A stretch of DNA of 64,000 nt from Bacillota bacterium (GTDB taxonomy: Bacteria; Bacillota; Sulfobacillia; JACIYH01). Within the stretch, counting starts at the first letter, position 1, and every line of letters begins with the position of its first letter. Of this stretch, positions 1 to 8,325 are shown piece after piece. Under the pieces are notes generated by a model, which saw only the letters and a program-made list of their open reading frames with translations, did not search any database and was not told the origin of the DNA. A program made the position numbers and the translations under genes. Location of the stretch: contig JASEFA010000002.1 of NCBI GenBank assembly GCA_030019365.1, positions 327,525 through 391,524 on the forward strand, in the 5' to 3' direction.

Positions 1-231
1 CTTCCCCGCCCCCAGGCGGGCGGACACCATGCGGGAAAGGGCCACGTTGGCGCCGGATGTGGACAGAACGAGCAGGGTGCTGTACACCGGGTAAGCCATC
101 TGGAAAAGGCCGATCCCCTCGGGCCCCAGCAAAGGGTAAAGGAATACCCGGTATACGGCACCCAGTGCCCTGGCAGCCAGCCCGGCGAGAGTGAGGACCA
201 GTACCCCCCGGAGAAAGCTATCCTCCCTCAA
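1..231 (-). CDS. SpoVB/MurJ-like lipid flippase, N-terminal part (cut by window edge)
   Basis: Only the first 77 codons are in the window. They encode a positively charged start, a hydrophobic helix (about residues 8-25) and the SpoVB/YabM-like segment AVYRVFLYPLLGPEGIGLF followed by a second hydrophobic stretch. The MATE/MOP superfamily moves lipid-linked cell-wall or polysaccharide precursors across the membrane. I start it at TTG (229-231), because a G-rich ribosome binding site lies 6-11 nt upstream and the frame matches family N-termini. It follows spoVT by 15 nt, the same neighbour relation as spoVT-yabM in Bacillus. The exact subfamily cannot be decided from this piece. Confidence 0.75.
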   Translation of the reverse strand, partial: MREDSFLRGVLVLTLAGLAARALGAVYRVFLYPLLGPEGIGLFQMAYPVYSTLLVLSTSGANVALSRMVSARLGAGK

Positions 232-246
232 GCCGTCCCCCCGTCT

Positions 247-807
247 TTACTGTTCCATCTGCTTGGCCAGAAACCCGGCGGCAGTCTCCGCCAGCTTGAT
301 CTCCAGCTGGGTGATCTGGGCATCGGGGTCGCGGGCGCCGATGCACACCGCTCCCAGGGGGTCACCCTCCGCCACGATAGGGGCGATGACAGCTGCGGTG
401 AACTTGGTCTCTTCCTCCTCGTCTCCTACGATGCTTCCCTTTATGCGCGCCTCCGCCTTCCCGCCCACCACCAGGGTCTTGCGCTCCTCCATGGCGGTTT
501 CCACCAGGGAACCGATGGGCTTGTTCAGGAACTCCTTCTTGGGAGCCCCCGACACCGCCACCACTGTATCCCGGTCGGTGATCAGGGCCACCTGCCCCAC
601 CGCCTCGTAGAGGGAGTCGGCGTACTCTTTGGCGAAATCACCGAGTTCGCCGATGGGTGAGTACTTCTTGAGGATGACCTCCCCGTCGCGGTCTACGAAT
701 ATCTCCAGAGGGTCACCCTCGCGGATGCGGAGGGTACGGCGTATCTCCTTCGGGATCACTACCCGCCCCAGGTCATCGATGCGCCTGACGATGCCCGTGG
801 CTTTCAT
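247..807 (-). CDS. spoVT: Stage V sporulation regulator SpoVT
   Basis: 186 aa, the usual SpoVT length. The N-terminal swapped-hairpin AbrB domain (KATGIVRRIDDLGRVVIPKE and on to about residue 50) binds DNA. The rest (about 55-186) is the GAF-like domain that is specific to SpoVT among AbrB relatives. In Bacillus SpoVT is made in the forespore under sigma-G and adjusts other sigma-G genes. Here the start ATG has a clear GGGAGGG ribosome binding site, and a sigma-F/G-like promoter lies about 36 nt upstream. The order mfd-spoVT-flippase is the Bacillus order. This gene is the strongest sign in the window that the organism forms spores. Confidence 0.95.
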   Translation of the reverse strand: MKATGIVRRIDDLGRVVIPKEIRRTLRIREGDPLEIFVDRDGEVILKKYSPIGELGDFAKEYADSLYEAVGQVALITDRDTVVAVSGAPKKEFLNKPIGSLVETAMEERKTLVVGGKAEARIKGSIVGDEEEETKFTAAVIAPIVAEGDPLGAVCIGARDPDAQITQLEIKLAETAAGFLAKQMEQ

Positions 808-842
808 GGGACAACCCTCCCTTTGGGCCTGGCTTTCGCGCT

Positions 843-873
843 TAGTATATAGCCCGCCTTACAGGTTTATTCA
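843..873 (-). promoter_or_regulatory. Sigma-G/F-type promoter of spoVT
   Basis: On the minus strand TGAATA (868-873) is followed after 18 bp by TATACTA (843-849). The forespore sigma factors of Bacillus prefer a -35 like TGAATA and a -10 like CATACTA with 17-18 bp between them, so the fit is good. The start site would leave a leader of about 30 nt with the ribosome binding site. B. subtilis spoVT is a known sigma-G gene; that this promoter works in the same way is inference. Confidence 0.7.
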
Positions 874-893
874 TTTTTTCCAAATATGGGCCC

Positions 894-909
894 GGCCCCC
901 GAGGGGGCC
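894..909 (-). terminator. GC-rich hairpin after mfd
   Basis: Seven-base arms GGCCCCC/GGGGGCC around a two-base loop lie 15 nt past the mfd stop codon. No clear U-run follows, so this is a possible terminator or 3' stabilising stem rather than a textbook intrinsic terminator. It separates mfd from the spoVT promoter. Confidence 0.35.
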
Positions 910-924
910 TCTCGGGGGGGACCC

Positions 925-3900
925 CTAGGCGGGGCTCTCCTCGAGCTGGGCCAGCAGGGCTTCCAGGTCCGACAGCAGCTTCTCCGGGGAGCGACCCTGG
1001 GCCGAAATGGTGAGACTGGGCCGGCGTCCTCCGCTGTACGAAATGGGACCGCGGGGCCGGCGGGGAAGCTCGCGGGGCAGGCGAATGAGCACGCGATCGC
1101 GTATCTGGCTCACGCTGGTGATGCCCAGGCGCTGGCAGGCCGCCTTGACGCGGGCCACGGCCAGCAGGTTGCGGGCAGGCAGGGGCATCGGTCCGTACCG
1201 GTCTTCCAGCTCCTCGCGCACGAGCTGGGCATCCCGCGCCCCCCGTACGGCGGCCAGCAGCTTGTAAGCGGCGATCTTCTGGCCGGAATCCGAAATCCAT
1301 TCGTCCGGGAGATAAGCATCTACCTTGAGTTCCAGGGTTACCGGAGCTTCCTCGGTCACGGGCTGACCCTGCATCTCCCGCACCGCCTCCTCCAGGAGGC
1401 AGCAGTACATGTCCAGCCCCACCGCCATGATGAAGCCGTGCTGCTCCGGCCCCAGCAGGTTGCCCGCCCCCCGGATCTCCAGGTCGCGCATGGCGATCTT
1501 GAATCCCGAACCCAGCTCGGTGAACTCGGAAAGTGCCTGCAGGCGGCGCTCCGCCGCCTCGGTGAGCCGCTGGTCGGGCCGGAAGGTGAAGTAGGCGTAA
1601 GCCAGGCGGTTGGACCGCCCCACCCGTCCCCGCAGCTGGTAAAGCTGGGCCAGCCCCAGCTCGCCGGCGTCCTCCACGATGAGGGTGTTCACGTTGGGCA
1701 TGTCCAGACCCGACTCGATGATGCTGGTACACACCAGCACGTCATACTCCCCGTTGAGGAACTCCAGCATGACGCGTTCCAGCTGCTCCTCCCGCATCTG
1801 GCCGTGGGCTATGGCGACCCGGGTCCCGGGGACCAGCCTGCCTACCCGGGCGGCAGCCCGCTCGATGGTGCGCACCCGGTTGTGGACGTAGAACACCTGC
1901 CCCCGCCGGCGCAGCTCCCGTTCGATGGCCTCCCGCACCAGGTACTCCGAATACTCCACCACATAGGTCTGCACGGGATAGCGGTCCTCGGGGGGAGTCT
2001 CGATCGCACTCATGTCCCGCAGGCCCGCCAGGGCCATGTGCAGGGTGCGGGGAATGGGTGTGGCGGTGAGGCTGAGCACGTCCACGCTGAGCCGCAGCTG
2101 CTTGAGGCGCTCCTTGTGGGCCACCCCGAACCGGTGCTCTTCGTCTACGATGAGCAAGCCCAGGTCCCGGAACCCCACATCATCCTGCAGGAGGCGGTGG
2201 GTACCGATGACGATGTCCACCGTTCCCCGGCGCAGCCGCTCCAGCACCGCATCCTGCTCGCGGGGCGAGCGGAACCGCGAGAGCACTTCTACGGCTACGG
2301 GATACCCGGCCAGGCGCTCCCGGAAGGTGTAGTAGTGCTGCTGGGCCAGGATGGTGGTGGGGACCAGCACCGCCACCTGCTTGCCGTCCATGACGGCCTT
2401 GAAGGCGGCCCTGATGGCCACCTCCGTCTTGCCGTAACCCACGTCTCCGCACAGGAGGCGATCCATAGGGCGGGGTTTCTCCATATCTCGTTTGATCTCT
2501 TCCGTGGCCTGGCGCTGGTCGGGCGTCTCCTCGTAGCGAAAGGAATCCTCGAACTCCCCCTGCCAGGGGGAGTCGGGCGAAAAGGCATATCCCGGGAGGG
2601 CCTGACGGAAGGCGTACAGCCGCAACAGCTCCTGGGCCATCTGACGTACCGATTCCTTCACCCGGTTGCGCGCCCGCGTCCACTCGGTACCCCCCAGGCG
2701 GTTGAGACGGGGCTGATGCCCCTCCGGCCCCACGTATTTCTGCACCAGGTGAACCTGCTCAGTGGGCACGTAGAGAGCGTCGCCGCCCGCATACTGCACG
2801 AACAGGTAGTCCCTGTGCGCTCCCTCGATCTCCAGGGTGCGCACTCCCAGGTAGCGGCCGATGCCGTGACTCTGGTGCACCACGTAGTCGCCGGGCCGCA
2901 GCTCCCCCAGTTCCAGGCGTACCCCTTCCCGGGGTCTGGGCAGTTGCCGCCGCTTGGGACGCCCGTACACGGCCGCATCGGTGACCACGGCCAGGTTGAG
3001 GGAAGGCAGTTCGAACGCCGTCTCCAGGTCGCCCTCGGTGACCAGGACCTCCCCCGGCTCGGGTACGCGGGTCAGAGGCGTCACGCGGGGGGCCAACACT
3101 CCCTCGTCCCCCAGCCTCTCCGCCAGGGCCCGTCCCCGGTCGGACGTGGTAGCCACCACCAGCACCCGGCCCCCCCGCCTCCATCGGCGGAGATCGTCCA
3201 TGAAGGAGGGCCAGTGCCCGTGGTACACGGGGAGGCTGCGGCCCGGAAAATCCACGATGGTCTCGCCGGCGGGCGCGCGGCCGCGCAGCAGAGAAAAGAA
3301 TACCCGCGGCTGCCCGGCCAGCCGCTGCTGCAGGGCATCCGCGCCCAGATACACATCCACCTGCCGGGGGAGGAGCAGGCCCTGGCTCAGGAGCTGGGCT
3401 ACCTGTTCCCTGCCCGCCTTCTCGGCTTCTTCGGCCGCCTCCCGCAGGCGGTCGGGTTCGTCCAGGACCACCACCGGGGGCTCGGGGAAGTAGTCGAGGA
3501 GGGTGTATGCGGTGGGGCAGAGGTACGGCAGGTACTGATCCACGCCCACAAAGAGGCCGTCCTCCATCCTGGCCAGGTGCTCGCCCACTCTCTCCTCCAG
3601 CCGGCGCGCTTCGGCGGCCCTTCCCCTCGCGGCGAGGCGCTCCACGGTGCGGGCCAGATCCCGCGCGATTTCCCGGCGGGCCCGCTCCCTTTGCTCGGGC
3701 GAGAAGAGGTCTTCCCGGGCCGGACCAACGACCCCCGTCTCCAGGGTGGCCACGGGGCGCTGGCTGGCCGGGGACCGCTGAGCGGCCAGAGAGCGCTGGC
3801 TGGCCGGGTCGAAGCGGCGCACGGATTCTACGTCATCGCCGAAGAACTCCACCCGCAGGGGAAGTTCCTCTCCAGGCGGGTACACGTCCAGGATGCCACC

Positions 3901-4422
3901 CCGCCAGGAGAACTGCCCCCGCGTCTCCACGGCATCCACCCGCTCGTAGCCGGCCTCCTGCCACCGGCGGGCCAGGTCGGCGGGGGCCAAGCTCATCCCC
4001 GGCTCAAGCTGCATATCCAGGCCGCCGAGCCAGGCGGGATCGGCCAGCCTGCGCAGCAGCGCACTCAGGGGCGCCACCACCACCCCTGTCTTTCCCCGCA
4101 GGAGGAAGGTGAGCACGGCCGCCCGGCTCCACAAGAGCGACCCGGACCGGGCCAGCACCTCGTAGGGCAGCACCTCCAGAGGCGGAAAAAGGTAGACCTG
4201 CTCGCCCAACAGCGTGCTCAGGTCCCGGGCCCGCCGTTCCGCCAGGGCGGTGGAGGCGGTGACCACGAGAAAGGGCCGCTTGCTGACGCGGTGCAGGGCA
4301 GCAATCACCAGGGAGCGCACCGACCCCGGTGCTCCGTGGACCAGGCACGCCCGCCCGAGAAGCTGGCGGGCCAGCCTCTCTATCTCCTCGCTTTTTGCGC
4401 AGAAATCAACCAGCGGAAGCAT
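925..4422 (-). CDS. mfd: Transcription-repair coupling factor Mfd
   Basis: 1165 aa, a full-length Mfd. It removes RNA polymerase stalled at DNA lesions and recruits UvrA. The N-terminal half carries the UvrB-like and RNA-polymerase-interacting parts. The motor domains show GDVGYGKTE (Walker A, about residue 655), VDEEHRFG (about 760) and RGRVGRS (about 934), followed by the C-terminal TRCF domain. I start it at the ATG 4420-4422, whose product begins MLPLVDF. An earlier in-frame start would push the overlap with pth to 74 bp, while this one overlaps pth by 17 bp. The Bacillus fin gene between pth and mfd is missing. Confidence 0.95.
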   Translation of the reverse strand: MLPLVDFCAKSEEIERLARQLLGRACLVHGAPGSVRSLVIAALHRVSKRPFLVVTASTALAERRARDLSTLLGEQVYLFPPLEVLPYEVLARSGSLLWSRAAVLTFLLRGKTGVVVAPLSALLRRLADPAWLGGLDMQLEPGMSLAPADLARRWQEAGYERVDAVETRGQFSWRGGILDVYPPGEELPLRVEFFGDDVESVRRFDPASQRSLAAQRSPASQRPVATLETGVVGPAREDLFSPEQRERARREIARDLARTVERLAARGRAAEARRLEERVGEHLARMEDGLFVGVDQYLPYLCPTAYTLLDYFPEPPVVVLDEPDRLREAAEEAEKAGREQVAQLLSQGLLLPRQVDVYLGADALQQRLAGQPRVFFSLLRGRAPAGETIVDFPGRSLPVYHGHWPSFMDDLRRWRRGGRVLVVATTSDRGRALAERLGDEGVLAPRVTPLTRVPEPGEVLVTEGDLETAFELPSLNLAVVTDAAVYGRPKRRQLPRPREGVRLELGELRPGDYVVHQSHGIGRYLGVRTLEIEGAHRDYLFVQYAGGDALYVPTEQVHLVQKYVGPEGHQPRLNRLGGTEWTRARNRVKESVRQMAQELLRLYAFRQALPGYAFSPDSPWQGEFEDSFRYEETPDQRQATEEIKRDMEKPRPMDRLLCGDVGYGKTEVAIRAAFKAVMDGKQVAVLVPTTILAQQHYYTFRERLAGYPVAVEVLSRFRSPREQDAVLERLRRGTVDIVIGTHRLLQDDVGFRDLGLLIVDEEHRFGVAHKERLKQLRLSVDVLSLTATPIPRTLHMALAGLRDMSAIETPPEDRYPVQTYVVEYSEYLVREAIERELRRRGQVFYVHNRVRTIERAAARVGRLVPGTRVAIAHGQMREEQLERVMLEFLNGEYDVLVCTSIIESGLDMPNVNTLIVEDAGELGLAQLYQLRGRVGRSNRLAYAYFTFRPDQRLTEAAERRLQALSEFTELGSGFKIAMRDLEIRGAGNLLGPEQHGFIMAVGLDMYCCLLEEAVREMQGQPVTEEAPVTLELKVDAYLPDEWISDSGQKIAAYKLLAAVRGARDAQLVREELEDRYGPMPLPARNLLAVARVKAACQRLGITSVSQIRDRVLIRLPRELPRRPRGPISYSGGRRPSLTISAQGRSPEKLLSDLEALLAQLEESPA

Positions 4423-4984
4423 CTGCCGAGTTAACCCATCCCATGGCCACGTCGAGGCCGCGTTCCAGGAGCAGGGCACACCCTTCTACAGCCTTCTCCA
4501 CCACTATACGGTAGAATTCCACTTCCTCCTCGCTCATGGGGGCAAGCACAAAATCGGCGGGGTCCATGTCCGCCGGGGGACGTCCTATGCCCACCCGCAG
4601 GCGCGGGATATCCTCCGTGCCGAGGGCGAGTATCACCGACTCCACACCCCGGTGCCCGCCCGATCCTCCGGCCGGACGCATGCGCAGCCGGCCGGCCTCG
4701 AGGTCCAGGTCATCGTGGATCAAGAGCAGGTCGGCGGGCACCAGGCCCAGCCGGGTGACGGCCTGCCCCACCGCAGCCCCGCTCAGGTTCATGAAGGTGA
4801 GGGGAAAGAAGAGTCCTACCTTCTGCGCCCCCACCCGGCCCAGGCCAATAAGTCCCCCTCCCACGCGTCGGGAAAGGGGGATATCCCACCGGCGGGACAG
4901 CCCTTCCACCACCCAGGCTCCCAGGTTGTGGCGCGTGAGCCGATATCTCTCCCCCGAGTTACCCAGGCCCACGAACAGCCGCAG
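4406..4984 (-). CDS. pth: Peptidyl-tRNA hydrolase, probably with a CTG start
   Basis: Recycles peptidyl-tRNA released from ribosomes. Family motifs VGLGN, TRHNLG, FPLTFMNLSG, HDDLDL and GGSGGHRG are present, including the catalytic His of RHN and the Asp of HDDLDL. The family N-terminus is M-(K/R)-L-x-V-GLGNPG. To obtain it here, translation must begin at CTG (4982-4984), which directly follows the rplY stop TAG. GGAGGT (4994-4999) lies 9 nt before this CTG. The first conventional start, GTG at 4972, is about 21 nt from that site and would remove the first beta strand. In-frame extension further upstream is blocked by the rplY stop. Confidence 0.9.
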   Translation of the reverse strand: MRLFVGLGNSGERYRLTRHNLGAWVVEGLSRRWDIPLSRRVGGGLIGLGRVGAQKVGLFFPLTFMNLSGAAVGQAVTRLGLVPADLLLIHDDLDLEAGRLRMRPAGGSGGHRGVESVILALGTEDIPRLRVGIGRPPADMDPADFVLAPMSEEEVEFYRIVVEKAVEGCALLLERGLDVAMGWVNSADASAG

Positions 4985-5641
4985 CTAGGTACCACCTCCA
5001 GGGGTCGCACCTTCTCCGGCCCTTTCTCCGGCAGCCGCTTCCCCGGCGGCCGGCTCCGCGGCGGGCTTCTCCTCTTCCTCACGCCTGGGGGCCAGCACCG
5101 TGATCACCACTTCGTCAGGCTTCTCCGCCATCCTGACCCCGGGGGGCAGCCGCAGGTCGGCCACTGTGAGGTGCTGGCCGACGCCAAGCCCGCACACGTC
5201 CACCTCGATGTCGGCGGGGATGGCGGTGACCGGAGCCTCTATCCGCACGCGGGGGAGCTGATGCTGCACGATGCCTCCCCGGCGCATCACTTCCTCCGCG
5301 CCCCTCACCACCACCGGGATCTCCACCACGAGTACGTCCCCCAGCAATACCTGCTGGAAATCCAGGTGCATCACCCGCAGGCTGACCGGGTCCCGCTGGA
5401 TTTCCTTCAACACCGCCGTCCATTCCCTGCGTTCGCCATCTTCCACGTCGACCCGCACCACGGTACCCGTACCCAGCCCGGCCGCCAGGTGCCGGTCCAG
5501 GTCATGAGTGAGAACCTGCACGGGGATGCTCCCCGCCTCCCGTCCGTAGAGGATGGCGGGCACCCAGCCTTCCCGGCGGCTGCGGTGGGCAGGCCCCTTC
5601 CCCGCCTCGCGGCGGCGAGCCTTCAGCCTGATTTCTGCCAC
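4985..5641 (-). CDS. rplY: Ribosomal protein bL25, general stress type (Ctc)
   Basis: About 218 aa, the long Ctc/TL5 form that binds 5S rRNA in the large subunit. The L25 domain (about 1-92) begins AEIRLKARRREAGKG and includes VPAILYG. The C-terminal TL5-like beta domain runs to about 185 and is followed by an Ala/Glu/Gly-rich acidic tail. The gene lies between prs and pth as in Bacillus. Two GTG starts are possible (5650 and 5641). The second has GAGGTGA at 5-nt spacing and fits family N-termini better, while the first lies 1 nt after the prs stop. Translation is probably coupled to prs. Confidence 0.93.
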   Translation of the reverse strand: MAEIRLKARRREAGKGPAHRSRREGWVPAILYGREAGSIPVQVLTHDLDRHLAAGLGTGTVVRVDVEDGERREWTAVLKEIQRDPVSLRVMHLDFQQVLLGDVLVVEIPVVVRGAEEVMRRGGIVQHQLPRVRIEAPVTAIPADIEVDVCGLGVGQHLTVADLRLPPGVRMAEKPDEVVITVLAPRREEEEKPAAEPAAGEAAAGERAGEGATPGGGT

Positions 5642-5651
5642 TTCTGTCACC

Positions 5652-6596
5652 TCACTGGAATAGCTCCGAGACCGACAGGTCGGAATGGATACGCCGGATG
5701 GCCTCGCCCAGCAGGGGAGCCACGGATATCACCTTGAGCTTGGGGCCGAGACGGCCCCGCTGATCGATGGTGTTGGTGATCACCAGCTCCTCCAGCAGGC
5801 TCTCGTGTATGCGGCGGGGCCCGTCCCCGGAGAGGATGGCGTGGGTGCAACACGCGTACAACGCTTTCGCCCCCCGATCCCTGAGCGCCGCGGCGCTCTC
5901 CACCAGCGTGCCGCCCGTATCCACGATGTCATCCATGATTATAGCCACTTTTCCCGCCACCCGTCCAATCACGTTCATCGCCTCCGCCACGTTGGGCTCC
6001 GGCCGGCGCTTGTCCACAATGGCCAGGGGCGCCCCCAGCCTTTCGGCCAGGCCGCGGGCCCGCGCGACTCCTCCCACGTCCGGCGACACCACCACGATGT
6101 CCTCCAGTCCCTTCTGGCGGAAGTAGTCAGCCAGCAGAGGAGCGGCGGTGAGGTGGTCCACCGGGATGTCGAAGAATCCCTGGATCTGCCCGGCGTGCAG
6201 GTCCATGGTGACCACCCGGTCTACGCCGGCCACGGTGAGCAGGTTGGCCACCAGCTTGGCCGTGATGGGTTCCCGGCCCCGAAACTTGCGGTCCTGGCGG
6301 GCGTAGCCGTAGTACGGGATCACCGCCGTGATACGCCAGGCCGACGCCCGGCGCAACGCATCGATGATGATCAGGAGTTCCACAAGGTTCTCGTTGACGG
6401 GCCGGGACGTGGGCTGGATGACGAAGCAATCGTGCCCGCGCACGCTCTCCATTATCATCACCCTGGCCTCGCCATCGGCGAAGCGCTTCAGTTCCATGCC
6501 CCCAAGGGGGATGCCCAGGTACTCGGACACCTCCAGGGCCAGGGGCACGTTGGCCCCCCCGGCGAACAACTGTAGCTCTGCTGCCAATGCTGCCAC
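5652..6596 (-). CDS. prs: Ribose-phosphate pyrophosphokinase (PRPP synthetase)
   Basis: 314 aa, normal for class I enzymes. It makes PRPP from ribose 5-phosphate and ATP for nucleotides, His, Trp and NAD. Diagnostic segments are FADGEARVMIMESVRG, the flexible loop region YYGYARQDRKFRGREPI, DLHAGQIQGFFDIPVDHL and the PRPP-binding motif DDIVDTGGT (about residues 219-227). The GTG start has GGGGG 8 nt upstream. It sits directly after glmU, as in the Bacillus glmU-prs-ctc unit. Confidence 0.95.
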   Translation of the reverse strand: MAALAAELQLFAGGANVPLALEVSEYLGIPLGGMELKRFADGEARVMIMESVRGHDCFVIQPTSRPVNENLVELLIIIDALRRASAWRITAVIPYYGYARQDRKFRGREPITAKLVANLLTVAGVDRVVTMDLHAGQIQGFFDIPVDHLTAAPLLADYFRQKGLEDIVVVSPDVGGVARARGLAERLGAPLAIVDKRRPEPNVAEAMNVIGRVAGKVAIIMDDIVDTGGTLVESAAALRDRGAKALYACCTHAILSGDGPRRIHESLLEELVITNTIDQRGRLGPKLKVISVAPLLGEAIRRIHSDLSVSELFQ

Positions 6597-6601
6597 CGTC
6601 G

Positions 6602-7507
6602 CTACCCCCTATCGCGCTGCTTGATGACTACCAGTGGCCCCACCGTCGCACCCTTCCTGACCCGCACCAGCCCCTCGACCACCGTGCCCGGTCCGATCAG
6701 CACGTCCCTTTCCGCTTCCACATGCTCCCCCAGGTAGGCCGCGGCGGGATCGGCCACCGTTACGCCCTGACGCATGACGGCCTCCACGTGGGAACGCCGC
6801 AGGGTGGATTCCATCCGCGCCAGGTCCGCCCGGTCACTGACTCCCTCCGTCCGCTCGGGGGGGACGGTGACGGCCACGATCTCCTCGCCCCGTCCGCTCA
6901 TGATCCCCACCGCATCGGTCAGATAGAATTCTCCCTGGGCATTGGCCCGACCCACCAGCTCCAGCGCACCCCACAGCCGGGGTGCCAGGAAGCAGTAAAC
7001 TCCGGCGTTCACCTCGGCGACGGCCCGCTGCTGGGGAGTGCAGTCAACCTCTTCTACGATGCCCACCACGCGCCCTGCCGCGTCGCGGATCACCCGCCCG
7101 TACCCGGTGGGATCGGGCAGGCGCGTGGTGAGGAAGGCCAGGACTGCGCCCGCCCGGCGCCGCGCTTCCACCAGGGATCGCAGATCCCCGGCATCCAACA
7201 GGGGAGTATCCCCGTACACCACCAGCACGTCGCCGCGGTACCCTTCCAGGAGCGGCCTGGTTGCCAGCACGGCGTGGGCCGTGCCCAGGGGACGGTCCTG
7301 GTGCACGAACTCCACACCTTCCCCGTGCAGCGCTTCCTGCACCCGGTCCCCCTGGACTCCCACCACCACGATCACCCGCGAGGCGCGGGCGCCCCGCACG
7401 GCGTCCAGCACGTGCCCCACCAGCGGCCGGCCCCGCAGGGGATGGAGCACCTTAACCAGGGACGACTTCATGCGCTTGCCCTGGCCGGCAGCCAGCACCA
7501 CCGCCAC
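6602..7507 (-). CDS. glmU: GlmU uridyltransferase domain with a shortened beta-helix
   Basis: The N-terminal pyrophosphorylase (UDP-GlcNAc synthesis) is intact: LAAGQGKRMKS, the Lys of VKVLHPL, GDTPLL and the NAG-binding region EVNAGVYCF are visible. Usual GlmU proteins have about 450-460 aa with a C-terminal left-handed beta-helix that acetylates glucosamine-1-phosphate. This one stops after about 301 aa, only two or three helix turns in, so the acetyltransferase active site is missing. I place the start at GTG 7505-7507 (MAVVLAAG), which matches family N-termini but has a weak ribosome site. A TTG at 7577-7579 would overlap the preceding gene by 62 bp. Confidence 0.85.
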   Translation of the reverse strand: MAVVLAAGQGKRMKSSLVKVLHPLRGRPLVGHVLDAVRGARASRVIVVVGVQGDRVQEALHGEGVEFVHQDRPLGTAHAVLATRPLLEGYRGDVLVVYGDTPLLDAGDLRSLVEARRRAGAVLAFLTTRLPDPTGYGRVIRDAAGRVVGIVEEVDCTPQQRAVAEVNAGVYCFLAPRLWGALELVGRANAQGEFYLTDAVGIMSGRGEEIVAVTVPPERTEGVSDRADLARMESTLRRSHVEAVMRQGVTVADPAAAYLGEHVEAERDVLIGPGTVVEGLVRVRKGATVGPLVVIKQRDRG

Positions 7508-7517
7508 CAGGTCGGGA

Positions 7518-8276
7518 TCAGCCTCGAGAGACGAGGATGGAGGTGACCAGTTCGAGGTCTGCCGGCTTATCAACGTCAATCCCCACTTCCGGATGGCGGG
7601 TGACCACCGCCCGCCCGCTGATATGGAAGTAACTCTGCACCCGTCGCTCGGCCTCGCCCAGGGTCAGCCTTCCCAGAAGGTACTTTACCACCAGGAAAGG
7701 CCCCAACATGGAGGCGAGCCCCAGGGGGCTCTTGCGCAGGTCGGTTACCCGCTTGAGGAGAGGAAGGATGGCCAGTGCCGCCCCGGGCCTGAGCATGAAT
7801 ATGTTGCCCCCCGTGACGGCCAGGTCTCGCAGTCCGATCCAGCTGCGCCTGGCCCCGGGGTAGCGGGAGACGATGGCGTGTTTGGGGATGACCGCATAGT
7901 AGAAATCGTGCTCCCCCAGCGCCCGGCACTCCGCCAGGAACGCCTCCACCACCTCGGGAGTGAGGAGGGGGAGGTCTCCGGTAGCCACCACCACCGGCTC
8001 ACCGGCGGGAAAAGCCTGCAGGCCCCGGGCCAGGTTGTCCACCAGGCCTGCGGTACCCTCCACCACCTCCACCCGGGGAGGCCGGGCCAGGTATGCCAGT
8101 TCGGCGGGGCCCACCACCACCACCCGCTCCAGCCCGGCGCAACCGGCCATGGCTTCCACCACGTAGTCCACGAGCGGGCGGTCTCCCACCGGGATCAGGG
8201 CCTCGAAAGGGACATCGCTTACTGCGCGCAAGCGGCCCCGGTTGGGAGCCCCCGCCAGCACCAGTCCACCCGTCAT
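7518..8276 (-). CDS. MobA-like NTP transferase domain protein
   Basis: 252 aa with a nucleotidyltransferase (Rossmann-like) fold. It begins MTGGLVLAGAPNRGRL, a variant of the sugar-nucleotide signature, and contains ATGDLPLL, the Asp-containing metal site typical of MobA/IspD-like enzymes. Its substrate is unknown. In this conserved neighbourhood other Firmicutes carry purR, ridA and spoVG, which are absent here, so its role may be linked to the cell-wall or isoprenoid genes beside it. The ATG 8274-8276 has an excellent GGGAGGGG site 6 nt upstream; upstream in-frame codons look untranslated. Confidence 0.8.
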   Translation of the reverse strand: MTGGLVLAGAPNRGRLRAVSDVPFEALIPVGDRPLVDYVVEAMAGCAGLERVVVVGPAELAYLARPPRVEVVEGTAGLVDNLARGLQAFPAGEPVVVATGDLPLLTPEVVEAFLAECRALGEHDFYYAVIPKHAIVSRYPGARRSWIGLRDLAVTGGNIFMLRPGAALAILPLLKRVTDLRKSPLGLASMLGPFLVVKYLLGRLTLGEAERRVQSYFHISGRAVVTRHPEVGIDVDKPADLELVTSILVSRG

Positions 8277-8325
8277 GGCTGACCCCTCCCATGTCATGGC
8301 TGGCCCGTCCACTCGCCATCCCATT

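Noticed and set aside
886..4434. Plus-strand open frame of about 1180 codons opposite mfd
   Set aside because: It mirrors the mfd codons, is rich in Gly/Pro/His/Gln without any domain, and arises from the GC-rich third positions of the real gene.
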